From Limonium bicolor (taxonomy: Eukaryota; Streptophyta; Magnoliopsida; Caryophyllales; Plumbaginaceae): a stretch of DNA of 64,000 nucleotides. Each line of letters starts with the position of its first letter. The stretch's first letter is position 1. Location: positions 141,166,982-141,230,981 of the forward strand of contig CM041781.1 in the NCBI GenBank assembly GCA_023374045.1, in the 5' to 3' direction. This document shows, in pieces, positions 12,852-24,379 of this stretch. The notes under the pieces were generated by a model that was given only the letters and a program-made list of their open reading frames with translations, had not been told where the DNA came from and made no database searches. The translations under genes were made by a program, and so were the position numbers.

Positions 12852-12856
12852 CTTTT

Positions 12857-14548
12857 TGTAACACCCCAACTCAAAGAAGCCAGATATCTAATAAACCTCC
12901 ATTTACATATATCAACATTGCTGCGGAATTCTTACAACAATTGGTGTTACCGCCGTTAGTCACCCACGTGACTAACTAGGCATACTAAATACTCCAAGAT
13001 CAGGCTACGGTCTGATGGACCAGAATATACCGAACATTAGTATACTAAATCCTAACCAATTACATATTCTCAATACAAAGTACTTCATATCCTAATACAT
13101 CTTACTAACATCTCATACCATTTACTAAACGAGTATACATGCACAACACGTGTAACAAAAGGAAAACAACCCAAAGTACTTCTACCCGATCCTACCCTCA
13201 GAACAGTCTTCTTCTGTCATTCACCAGCAAAATAAATATGGATGCCCCTAGGGGCTCAGCACCTTCGCTAGTACGATTCTCCTATAGCCCCAAGCTAACG
13301 GGGCTACTACGACTACGTGTCGATAGCATGCGGTTGATTAATAACACGACATAAATACGAAGTGAAATAAACACCACACCACATATGAACAATTATAGTT
13401 CAAACACAATGAACGACTTAAAAACGTTCCTTAAGTAAGTGAGTTAATCTTTTAACTCCTTAAGTTATGATTTCCTTATCCTCAATCCAAGTCTTATCTC
13501 ATCTCAAGTCTTATCTTAGTCTCAAGTCTTATCTCAATCTCAAGTCTAATCCCAGTCTCATTGTACCAACCGTTCTTTAATTAGAATTGGTTTTATCGTA
13601 ACTCAATGTTTATCTTTGTCGGGTCAAAAGTAACCCTAGCCAATGAGCTATTAACTCCATTGGTTAAATAAACAACTTATCTTAAATTTGGGATTTAGGT
13701 GATCCCACCATACCATCTTAATCTGGCCTCCCACCTTGAACTGTAATCCAAGGTGGCCGAGTCTATATGTTGACTCTAGGTGACAAGTCAAACACGAGTC
13801 TCGACAGAAGTCGGATCTGATATAGATACCAACCCTCTTTCCTTAACATGCATGACCGGAGTCAGTCCCGGATTCCTCACTCCCCCATGTTCCAGTTAGT
13901 CAGTAGTCTTAAAGATGAAGTGTTAGTTAAACTTTTTTCGGGTATTAACCAACCAACATTTAGAGTGTGAATTCTTATATCAAATCAATGTTACTAAGCA
14001 TTGTTAGTAACTAAACTCAAAGTCGAGAGTGTTAGTACAATGCAATCACACAAGAAGCTCAATAGTCCAGTTGCTTGCTTTATCTTGTTTTATTCGAAAC
14101 AAATAAACAATTAGCACACAAGCCGAGGGACACCTTGTTAGCAAGCAGGCTACAAGAAAACCATACCGTACACCGTCTGTTGTTCGGTTGCTTATTCTCC
14201 TTCCGAGTCCCAATTCACGAGTCCTAAAACATTCATTCAATTTAGATTGTTAATTACTTTCAATCAACCTAACTTACTTAGCCACTAATGTTTACCCACT
14301 GGTAATTACTAAGTCCTTATAGTTTTAATCTTAAACACTAAAATCACTTTATTTCTCTTAGTTTCCTAAGTCCTTATATGCTTATCCTTCTAATCACCAT
14401 TACCCTCCTAATAGTGGTCTACTAATGTCACACTTTCTTTTTTTGTTTACAAAGGCCGACCGACCCACTCTGGGGTAGGTCGCCTGGATGGGTCGGATGC
14501 AGAAGCATCAAGTTTGATAGTTTTTGCTCAACCGAGCTAAATAGGGTC
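12857..14548 (-). mobile_element. Element A: 5' LTR, first segment
   Basis: It begins TGTAACACCCCAAC next to the primer site and follows the 3' LTR (3029-4690) base by base with scattered substitutions and indels. It breaks off at GGGTC (14544-14548), where element C is inserted, and resumes at 61407. The reverse-strand ORF at 14046-14240 is chance sequence. Confidence 0.85.
14544..14548. repeat. Target-site duplication of element C, left copy
   Basis: GGGTC directly precedes the C LTR start (TGAAATACCCC at 14549). The matching GGGTC is at 61407-61411, followed by continuing A LTR. Confidence 0.9.
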
Positions 14549-15090
14549 TGAAATACCCCAAACATGGTGTTTAAATGATAAACAAAGATATAATAAGGCT
14601 AAAGAATGGCTTAGAAACGTTAAGAAACCATTTTAATCAAAGAAAACACCAAAAGAGCAGTTTAAGCCAAAAACATGCTCTAAGCTTGGAGAGACTTGGG
14701 TGAGCACCCAAATATCATTCTAAGACCTTAGTAATATCCTAATGGTCATTTTAAGCCAATTACCTAAGAAAACCAAGCTCAAAAACAAGTTAAAACACAA
14801 AATGTGCTTTAAGGACTCTGAAAGCACATTTTTGAAAAATTGTCTTAGAAAGGGGTTTTAAGTGGCTAAATGCCCATGATTACTCCTTAATTAACTTGTG
14901 TACTAATTAGTATCACATTAGGAAGTCTAAATCAATGGGAAATCAAAAATTTCACAAATATGTGCACTAATTTGTGAATAGTAACCATATAGTGCCTAGT
15001 TTAGTTTTTAATCAATTAAGTCTAATTAATTGGTCAAACAAGACCATGACCAGCCTAATTAATGAAGGGGGCCGGTTTTCTAAGGGTGTG
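14549..15090 (+). mobile_element. Element C: 5' LTR, first segment
   Basis: It starts TGAAATACCCCAAACATGG and matches the start of C's 3' LTR (57214-57765) closely. The B array interrupts it after GTGTG at 15086-15090. No gene is seen in it. Confidence 0.9.
15086..15090. repeat. Target-site duplication of array B, left copy
   Basis: GTGTG precedes B's first LTR. The same five bases follow the last LTR (47214-47218). A third copy with flank follows the second LTR at 28643. Confidence 0.9.
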
Positions 15091-15705
15091 TTTAATACCC
15101 CGGATCTAAAAATGGCGATTTAATTACTCTAATAAAATTATTAAGGGCCTAAATGTGCCTAGAGAGTATTGGTAAAAAGAATAAAACCAAAAGAAAAGAG
15201 GAAACGCTTGAAAAGCGAAAAACGCTAAAATGCGCGTTAAATGAGTATAAGAGATATATGATCTCGAGAGGGTCCGAGATGGATTCCTAAGGCTTAGTTA
15301 GGCCTAATTAGTATACGGGAATGATTCCCGAAGAAAACGGATCCAAATAATGGATTAAAAATGCTAACGGAGTTTTAAGCACGTTTTTCGAGAAAACCCG
15401 AAAACGTGACTTTAAGTGGTCAAATGGACCCGTAAAAATTATAGTTGATTAAATAACTATAATTAAGTATTAATGGAAGCTTACTAACCATTAAAATTAA
15501 TTAAACGAGAAAATTCCGGAAAACGGACCCGGTAAGTGAATAGTGACGAAACCGGGAGACGAAACGCGTTTAATTCGAAAAGACGAAAAACGACCCGGGC
15601 TATTAATTAGTGTGGGCCGGTTTTAATTAATAAGTGTACACCCTTTAATAGCTTGCTAGCTATTAAGTAATAACAAGACAAATAAATAAGTAAGAAAGCA
15701 AATAG

Positions 15706-15760
15706 TATAAAGTTAAAAAGTAAAGTAAAGTACTTACCTCTCATTTCTCCTTCTTCACTC
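15706..15760 (+). promoter_or_regulatory. Putative LTR promoter (TATA box and pyrimidine-rich leader)
   Basis: TATAAAGT at 15706 is followed about 30 bases later by a pyrimidine-rich stretch (CTCTCATTTCTCCTTCTTCA) typical of plant LTR transcript starts. The same arrangement is in LTR2 (24994), LTR3 (34278) and LTR4 (43559). This is inferred from spacing only. Confidence 0.35.
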
Positions 15761-17117
15761 ACGTATTGAATTGCTCCAGAGACTTGCAAACTCCTTCTTC
15801 TTCCTCTGTACGCGCGAGACCGAACAGCACCACCACCTTCATCTTCAATCTCCTCTAACTTGTTCGTTCCTTCACCGAATCGCACAAAATTGCCACCGTT
15901 AGATTCGTATCGGCGAGGGCTACGTTTTCCACCCTTCAAAATCTTGTTTCCTCCACCTTCACTTCCATGGGTGTTTTGGCTTTTGAAGCTTAAGGAGCTG
16001 ATTTTGAGCCTCCATCATCTTCTTGATGCTTCAAGGTAAAAAGAAAGTTACAAGCTCTTCATTTCTAGCTAACTCTTCCAATTTTGGAAAAAATTCCCTC
16101 ACGTTGAATTTTTCCCCATGTTAGCCGTGAGCATCTTGCTCTTGTGGAGGGATGGAAACTCTTCCAATGGATTGCCAAGCTGTCCATTTGGTTATTCTAA
16201 GGTAAAACCTAAGCTAAACCTTGAAAACTAGCTCCTTAAAATATATATATGGTTTTGTGAAGGAAAAACAAATTGATTGTTGAATGTGTGTGGTGGGCGG
16301 TGGTTGTAGTTGGCAATCAATAGCCTTGTTTGGTGTGAAAACAAGAAGTGAAAGAGAGAACAAGATAAAGAAGAAGAAGAAGGGTGAAAACCGAAATGAA
16401 CAAGGTAAAAAGCTTACCTTGTGATAGTTTTATTTTCCTTGTGAAACTTATGTGGGTGCTGTATAAACAAACTTGAACTTGAGTAGTAATGATACTACAA
16501 TATTGAGTTGAAAGAGAATGTTTAAATGAGGTTTATGTGTGCAAATAAACCTAGAAACTAAACTAGTGTACATGTGTAAACAAGAGGGAAATTTGGAGTA
16601 TTGTAGTTGTTTTGTTTCATTAAACAGGAATGAAGAAGTGGTTATGAGCTGTTTTATGTGTGGTGAATATGCTTGAGAAGTAGGCAAGTGCTGTCAAAAT
16701 TTCCTTGGAGATTATGAACTTGGGTGTTCCATTATAAGGAAGAAACTAGGTGGTTTAAGAGGTTTAAGTTGTTGGTTAATGGCTTGAAAACCAAACTAAG
16801 AAGAAGAGTGTGTTAGTAGTGGAAATAATGTCAATTGAAGTGCTAGGAATGGCATTAGTGGGTGAAGTTTGAATGTTGAGAAGAGAGTGCCCAATCTGTT
16901 ACAAGAGCTTTGGAAAACAAGAAAACTAGTTATGGAAATATAAGTGGTTTTGAGTAAGAATTTGGGTAAGGGTTTAACCCATGATTTGAAGAGGTTTAGA
17001 GCATGTTTAAAGGTGGTTAAACATGTGGAAAACTTGTGGAAAGTTTATGGAAAGATTAAGGGAGGTTTAAGGATTGATTTGGAGTGGAAAAATCAAGTGT
17101 GGAGCAGGTTTTAGCAG

Positions 17118-17299
17118 GGTCCGGGACTTGGTCCTTGGACAAAGTCCCGGACCACATCTAAATTAAGGCCGAGAGTGCAAGTACTGCCTTGGTCCAGGAC
17201 TATACTCCAGGACAAGGTCCCGGACCATGTGTAATTTTCACCCGAGAGTTATGTTTGCAATTGGTCCGGGACTTAGGGTAAGGACCAAGTCCCGGACCA
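17118..17299. repeat. Three GGTCCGGGACTT/AAGTCCCGGACC hairpins, LTR1
   Basis: Three inverted-repeat pairs, each about 36 bases, spaced about 70 bases apart, with a CCGAGAG motif in each spacer. Copies occur in LTR2 (26401-26582), LTR3 (35686-35864) and LTR4 (44971-45152). The middle pair in LTR1 has one mismatch (GGTCCAGGAC) that the other LTRs lack. Confidence 0.8.
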
Positions 17300-18543
17300 C
17301 CCCCAGAAACCTACAGAGAGTGTTTTAAAGGGTTTAAATGATGGGGGATTGAAGGTTAATGATGTTATAAGATGTTAAGGCCTTGTTTGGTGACATGTAA
17401 AGGCCCTAGGAAGTGCAAGAGAGTGTTAGAAGTGAGTGAGAAGTAAGAACTCAAATTAACAAAAGTAAAACCGAGATAACGGGACAACGGGGTAAATACG
17501 GGAGTAGCATTTAATTATGTACCGTATGATCTTAGTATTAATAATAATGTTTGAAACATTATCAGAGAGTCGTGCGTGACCCGAGCATGGTGAGATGCCA
17601 CGGTAAAGTAAAAACCCCGGTGAAAGGTATGATTTTCTCATGCCCCGTATGCTAACCGAGTTACTCTGATTTGTGTTTGTTTGCCGGCTTAATCAAGATT
17701 AAAGCATGAAAATAATCCCTTGTTTGATTATGCATGCATTGTTGTATGTTGTATGAGCTAACATACTTGTATGCCGGTGTGGTCTAACGTAGTGCATAGA
17801 CCAACTCTTAGTGAGTATTGATTGACTAGAAACCCGTTGAACGGGTAGTCACATAACCAATGGAAGTATGCAAACACACATAAACTATCGATTTAAGTGT
17901 AACGATAACGCAAACATATGAACTCCCTAGAACGTGAGGAGATGTACGGGTTGAGTAAATACCCGATAACGGTTAGGAAACCTTATTGCAACAATCCACG
18001 AAATAAATATGAGTGGAGGGATAAACGAACCTCCATCGAGAGGATCGAAGTTAGTCCAATAATGTAAACATATAAGAAAGGTAAAAGAGACCTAAGGGAC
18101 TATGTGACTCCCTTGAGATACGGTCGACCTCTTATATGAGGAATTTTACCCGGTATAAGAAAATATCCTAATGTATAATCATATGATTGTGAGGGTAACC
18201 CTTAAACCTAAGATTACCCGAAATTAAGTAAAGTTCCCAAGGTCATTAGAAACATCGAGAATGATGCTTCTAGACTAATATACATGATATTATTATAACT
18301 CCGAGAGAGGAGTGTACGGGAACGAGAGTAGTCCGAGAGTAGTCGGACCTAAGTAAAAGAGATAGGAACCAAGAGAGAGTTCGGTGAGCTAGTTGAACCT
18401 TCCCACCATGCTAGACCCAGAGTAGGGTCGAAACCGGGGAAGTAAGACTATGCTAGAGAGCCATGAGTTTTGGCTTAAGTATGTAAAGAGAGTAACAAGC
18501 GTGACGTAGGAGACCTGTAGTGTCTCGAGAATCTACAAGAGCT

Positions 18544-18723
18544 TGAGTATGAATAACCCAAGAGTGTGGGTGAGATAATGAGTATAAATAACCCGAGAGA
18601 AAGGGGTGAGTATATGTATGAGTAACCCGAGAGAATGGGTAAGTATAAGAATGAGTAGCCCAAGAGAATGGGTGTGTATACGAATAAGTAACCCGAGAGA
18701 GCGGGTGAGGTATTGAATAAGTA
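18544..18723. repeat. Five degenerate 36-40 base tandem repeats, LTR1
   Basis: The unit is GAGTATGAATAACCCGAGAGAATGGGT; ACCC and GGGT within each unit can pair. Copies occur in LTR2 (27829-28007), LTR3 (37108-37288) and LTR4 (46400-46579). Minus-strand ORFs rich in Tyr-Thr-His here simply reflect the repeat. Confidence 0.75.
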
Positions 18724-19362
18724 AACAAGGCATAGTGAGGAATAACCCTCAATGCCTAAGAGTAACCAGTTACCACTAACAACTTTGTTATGTTAGTTAG
18801 GAATCGTGTTCCGTGATTGGATGTAGATTCCTTGTGTGATATACATATATATTGTATTGCCATGATGCATGTTGTTTGATTAAAATGAACTCCATGTATA
18901 TCCGACCCAAAGTAGTCGGCGTACCGCGGTTAGCACGCGGTATATGCGAATTTCATGCGCAGCATAAGCTGACCCCCTAGGGGGAACGTTTTTAGTGTGC
19001 AGGTACTTGAAGCTGACCACCGTTCGAGAGAGTAGGACGGGGACAGTTATGAAGCGTGGGTGGTTAGATCGTAATTACTTATGCATTTGAATGAGGTGTA
19101 AGTCCGAGTATGTTATCGGCATCCGTATATTGTAGACTCGGTATAGTAAAGAAGTGAAATGAGTATTGTATTTGTATGAAGTACTCGGTTGTTCCAGTTC
19201 ATCAGACCGTTACGGTATGTAAGAAAGGCCTGGTTAGCCACATGGGTGGCTAACGGCGTTGTTTCACCCCTCGTTGTAATTAGAGTTCCGCTGCGTGAGT
19301 AGGAGTAATTTGTAACAGTTTAAGAGGTAATGACGAGATTAACGGTTGGGGTGTTACAAAAA

Positions 19363-19374
19363 TGGTATCAGAGC
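19363..19374 (+). promoter_or_regulatory. B primer binding site, internal 1
   Basis: TGGTATCAGAGC, four bases after LTR1 ends. It is identical at 37925-37936 after LTR3, but absent after LTR2. Confidence 0.9.
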
Positions 19375-22300
19375 GAAGTATCGCTCTGATGACTGGAAAT
19401 ACCGAGCTTAGGAAATACCGAGTTAGGATATAGAGACTTAGGGCTATGGGTTGAGTGGTAGCGTGAGAGATGCGCTAGATAGGAACTTCCAGTATGTTCT
19501 GGATACCTACAATACCAAACCCGCCCTCCACAACCCCCGTATTAAAAGTTCGGGAAAGAACGCCAAAAGACGGGAAACCCGATCTGGCACTTACAAACTA
19601 TTTCAAAATGAACTAGAACCTGTCATGCGGTAGATCCCGAGAACCGGAAACCCCGGAGGCGGATCCCGCTGGAACGACAATAACCGCACTTAATGGCGGA
19701 AGGTCGAGACATCCTAATCCAAGGAGACCAGAATTTGTGACAGCCTAGGGCGACATGCTTAGCAGTCAGCGAGAACCCAGCTGGTCGAGCAGTAGCAAGA
19801 AGAAAGCACTAACCGTGCAAGAAGGCAGATTAATGAGAAGCAGTGATAATAACAAAAACCGAGACACATGTCTACGGACCGCCATGATATGTAATACCAC
19901 TAAGGGTATACCAACCAATTAAGAACGTAGTTGAGAGTAGGTACACCCACCATGCCACACCCGAAGAGGTTGCAATACCTAACGGGCACAGCTTAGACAG
20001 CTGTAAGCATAACTGTGGGATACACCCAAATAGGACTACAGCAGTAGTGCCTAAATAAGTTAAACCTCGGTAACCACAGTAAAGACGTGGGAACGAGCAA
20101 CGAGGTAAAGCCTAGAATTAAAGTGATTAAGGAACTCCGAGAGTGGAGGGGCACCTGAATGAATGACAGTCATGTCAAGAGGAATGAGAATAAGCTCCAA
20201 GGAGCAGTTACCAACTAGGGGATCAAGGAAGAGCCGTCAAGGCTACCAGATACAATGTGAACAATACCGTGACTGGTATGATTTAACCTAAAAACTGACT
20301 GTACCGCGCACTTGCCTCGGCAAGTGCAGTAATAACGGGACCGTTAAGAAGAATATTAACAAATGACAAGTACTTAGCAAGTACCAAGATGGCAACAAAG
20401 CCAAAATAGCCACTTAAACCCTAAGAATTGTGAAACGAAACCTTGAAAAGGCATAACGGCCTGATCATTATATAAAGAACATACCAGTCAGCGAGAAGCT
20501 GGACTCGGTGAGGAACAGTCGGCATTGAAATGCCATGAAGAACTTACTTTTAAAACTTGAACTTCCTTTCAGAACATAAAATTTTCCAAAAACCCCCAAA
20601 GTTTTAAAACCAAACCAGTGAACCACGATAAGTTATTATAGGACCATACAAGAGGAGTTGGCAACAGAATACTTCATTTAGGCGTGACCGACACTACAAG
20701 TGTACACAAATGAGACATGGAACGACCGCACTCCAAAGGAGCTTGCGGGCCTGACAGACCAGTTATGAGTTAGTCAGGTAAGTGGTAACGTATCAATAAG
20801 AGACTCCATGTATGTATACTAGTAGAGTACGGAACACGGGAAGTAGCCCACCCCATACTACGGACGAAAGAGCCAATTCAAACCGAGACAGTTGGACACC
20901 TCGAATGATCGAAGAACACAAGGAAGCTTACCAAGATAAAGGAGTCTAGGAACCAGCAAGGTGACAGACCTAAGGATATAGCGTTAATAAGTGCGAGAAG
21001 CACAGAGTATTAAGCATAGACATTGGATATGTCTCAGGAAATACCTAATAACTGGAATATATACCAGTGTAAATAATACGACGAATGCCTAAATGAACTT
21101 ATTAATGTACGATAAACGGGATAGAATTCCCACTTTATACCTCACTGAAGAGAATAATGACCAGACCTAGAAGGTATTAGAAGGTACCAAGGATCTACCC
21201 AATAATGAGAGACATTACAACCCTAAACGGGATAGTCAAGGACATAGCCACAAGGCGAAGTCACAACTGAACATAACCATGAGTACAAACCAGATGTAAT
21301 GGCATTACTCAGTAACACCCAGGAGCAATCCGAGAAGGTGCCGGAGTCAACAGTAGTTGAACGAATTATCGTGTCGAGAACACAAGTGTTTAAGCAAACA
21401 CTCGGGTAAAACCCGAAGGGATCCCTTGTAACACGGGATACCCTAAATTGCTAGAGGGCATGAATTAATACCTAGTAAAAAAGGGCCTTCCAAGTACGGA
21501 AGAGTGGTGAGACAACCATATCAAAGAGCCCATAAATACCTCCTAACCATTTAATGGCATACGGAGAAGAAGAAACCTATATAAACAGCCGCATGGAGCA
21601 TGACTCGAGGCAAGGTGGCTTGTAAGCCGATAAAACTAACTACAATACGTAGATCCAAACGTTGTAAAACATATGCATAAAGGCATAAGAGTTATTGTGG
21701 AGCACGAACCCCTGCCTTAGAGTGGGGATACCACTTGTTACTGTGGGGCCTAGGGAGCGGCAATTGCGTGAATCCTCCAGAGAAAGGCTACCACGTAGGC
21801 ATGAAATGTGAAACCGCTAGAGCGGTGTAGTAAAACTTGAGCATGTGTATATTGCCAAGGAGCATATGAACTATAGTAGTGTGTAAAGAGGAACCTTGAT
21901 GGCAGTACAAAGGAAACCGATAGAGTAATCGGATGAGTAGTGAACACTGTATGTGTACAGTATGAACTGCAGAGTAAGCAGTGCGCAAGCGCGCAGAGAG
22001 ACTTTAAGAATAACGTATATTGTTGAGCCAAATGAATGGCAAGCCATCGTGTAAATGGCGAGAACACCTGGGCGGAAGCTAAAGTAGTAGCGGATGCCAT
22101 AGAAATGAGAAAGAATATGGTACGCAACAAGCAACCATTGTAAGAGTATAGCCAGTTCATGATATGAAGTTGATGAGAAAATGTGGTAAAGGAGACATGT
22201 TCATTCCTATCTCATGAGAGATTTACTGTCAAGGGTTTACGCTTCTGCACTCTGTATGACTGAGTGTTTTGGTATTGCACTTGTGCGGTAATGATCGAGT

Positions 22301-22929
22301 GGGAGAGCCAGGAATTGAGAAATGTCAACGAAGCCTGTTGAGTGAGAATCTAGAGAGATAACCGTGCGGCCATTGGCCAAAGATGCACAAAGAACGTGGG
22401 CAGTAACCCACAGGGCCCAGGATCGATATGTGGAAAAATGCAGAGTAGTACGAATAAAGAACTCTGGTACAGAACCAAGAAACAAACATAATCCATGAGC
22501 CACTATTAAACGAGGAAGCACTACATGCTAAGTAGTAGCTTGACCTCAACCGACAACAAGTCGGGAAAAATAAGTGAATAATCACAAAGGTATACAGTGT
22601 TATACGAAGTAGATTCCCGAGAACTGGAGAGACAATCTAAAATTCATCGAATTCGCATACGGTAAGAGATACCAAGCGATGATTGAAATACATTGAAAAT
22701 ACCAAAAGAGCGAATTAAGCTCTAGTTATCAGGTCACGCAGCAGAAGCTTGTGGACCGTGATTCAGGGTTAAGTATACCTATATCATAAACCCCTTGAAG
22801 CCTTAGAGGCTAGAACCGAACACGGTTATGAGTTAATTAACCGTAGTGAAGTTAAAACACTTCATAATACTCGAATTAATGAACCAATGTTCAGTGATAA
22901 CATATGGTTGGTTACGCGGGCGTAACCCC

Positions 22930-22946
22930 TTTTAAGGGGGGTAGAG
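22930..22946 (+). promoter_or_regulatory. B second (internal) polypurine tract
   Basis: TTTTAAGGGGGGTAGAG is preceded by a GGCGTAACCCC block, as in C (56922-56950). Copies are at 32218-32234 and 41486-41502. It lies about 1.44 kb before the tract that abuts the LTR. Confidence 0.6.
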
Positions 22947-24365
22947 CGAGAAACCGCTTAGAGTATGTTTTACGTATTGGTGCGTAAACTACTATGTGCA
23001 TACCACAAAAAGAAATTGTTTTGATGATTGGAACTCATGTTACATAAACATGTCTACCCATTCATCGCGTAAGTATGAGTATTGTGCATGAGAGATGCGA
23101 GTAATGTGTATGTAATAAATATGAAAAGAGGAGTAGAGAAACTCCTGGGGAATGAGAATCCCTATAGTATATGTCTAGTGAGATTAGACATGAGTTATGA
23201 TGAGTATGAATCGGCATGAAACCGATGTGTAACCTAAGAGGGAGTGAGTCCCCTAGGTGATTTTATTTGAGAATGATAGATGGAGTGAGTTCCATCCTTT
23301 GGAGTTGTATGTTATGTGTTTTAAATTGAGCAACAATTTGAGTAAAAGAGGCCACAAGTATGGAATGCCTAGGCAAGGTAAGTGAAACAAATAGAATAAT
23401 GGATGACTTAAGTTCCATGATAAAGATAAATTGAAACAGATTGTTTTGAATACGACTAGAAAGAGTAAAAGATAGAAAACGAAAGTGTTTGACTATCTGA
23501 TTGTTTGAAACTGACGTGGGAGGTGGAACTTGATCTGCTAGCGATCAAGGGAAACCGAACACAAATTGGGGTGGAAGGACAGTCCAACACTGATGCTGAT
23601 CACATCAGGGTTGGATGATTCTTGAAGCTCCCTATAAGTGGTCACAAGTAATCACGCTAAGGAAGGATACAACTACCATAAACCGGATTTGGAGTTGTGT
23701 GATGTTTTAAAAAGAATTTTCAAACAGATTTTGAAAAAGAATTTTCTTCAAGTATGAAGATGGAAATGAAAACTGGTTTTGAAACCGCTATCACCCGCCG
23801 ATGGCTGAGCCTTAAGTCTTAATGACCGGTGAACGGTGGGCGTATTAGATTTGAAACCATTGCACCGTACGTGCGGCGGTCCTAAGTGACCGGTTGGGGC
23901 GGTGTCAGTGTGTGATTTTTCCAAAGGCAGCGGGACGGGGAGAGTACCCTGAGATGTTCCTGTGTTGAGTGAGTCAACCAGAGTGCCTGAGGATATATAT
24001 ATGTGTAACGTTTTGATCAGAACCGAAGGGACCGTGGGCCAGAGAGAGTAAGTGCCCATTTGTCATGAAACGGCCGTGAACCAGAAAGAGTAAGTGTTCA
24101 ACGTGACCGGTACCTGAGGGATCAGTAGTATATTACTCAATATGGATTCGAGGACTGTAGTGCCTTCTTGTCTTCGGACCGATTCCATGGAGAGAGTAAA
24201 AAGAGTATTTTTGATTGCTATACATGCTGTGATATGTGTGTGGTATGTGTAGTATGAAATGAGACAGACTTGTGGAGTCTGTAAGGTTATACATGTATTA
24301 TAACCTTGGCATAGTACGCCATGAGAGTAACCATCTAGATTCACCAACTTTGAGGACAAAGTTCC

Positions 24366-24379
24366 TAAGGGGGGTAGAT
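24366..24379 (+). promoter_or_regulatory. B 3' polypurine tract, internal 1
   Basis: TAAGGGGGGTAGAT sits right before LTR2. The same sequence is at about 33654-33667 (before LTR3) and 42929-42942 (before LTR4). Confidence 0.8.

Larger units (their letters stand above)
7517..12856 (-). mobile_element. Element A: non-coding internal region
   Basis: It runs between the primer site (12841-12851) and the 3' polypurine tract (about 7520-7530). No frame on either strand encodes a recognisable gag or pol domain. The ORFs present (the longest is about 105 codons, 11067-11384 on the plus strand) are chance. It shares blocks with the B internals, such as the ACCGCACTCC..GGAGCTTGCGGGCCTG block (reverse of about 9595-9635, compare 20725-20755) and the region around 8225-8300 (compare 23460-23570). 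It also has the internal second polypurine tract at 8698-8714. It looks like a large non-autonomous LTR element whose coding region is lost or unrecognisable. Confidence 0.75.
15091..19358 (+). mobile_element. B LTR1
   Basis: 4.27 kb, from TTTAATACCCCGG to GGGTGTTACA. The 5' terminus is TT rather than the usual TG. It contains a TATA-like motif with a pyrimidine-rich leader, three AAGGTAA motifs, a hairpin cluster (17118-17299) and tandem subrepeats (18544-18723). It differs from LTR2-4 at several shared positions (for example GTGGTGGGCGG near 16290, and a missing CT near 15800). A minus-strand ORF of 110 codons at 15607-15939 and others are judged spurious. Confidence 0.88.
19359..24379 (+). 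mobile_element. B internal region 1
   Basis: It extends from the primer site (19363-19374) to the 3' polypurine tract (24366-24379). There is no intact gag or pol; the first ATG-led frame (19451-19633, 60 codons) is unlike known Gag. At 22075-22101, GAAGCTAAAGTAGTAGCGGATGCCATA could be a relic of the RNase H C-terminal motif seen in C (KANVVADAL). A second polypurine tract lies at 22930-22946. Minus-strand ORFs (136 codons at 21750-22160; 103 codons at 23748-24059) overlap in several frames and look spurious. Confidence 0.8.

Noticed and set aside
15607..15939. Minus-strand 110-codon ORF in B LTR1, with shorter forms in LTR2-4
   Set aside because: It lies in the pyrimidine-rich leader, is broken by a 2-base indel between LTR copies, and has no recognised domain.
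18453..18752. Minus-strand ORF with Tyr-Thr-His repeats in B LTRs
   Set aside because: It is the translation of the 36-40 base tandem repeat in several frames, not a protein.
21750..22160. Minus-strand 136-codon ORF in B internals
   Set aside because: It overlaps two other minus-strand ORFs in other frames, changes by indels between copies and lacks a domain; it reflects composition.
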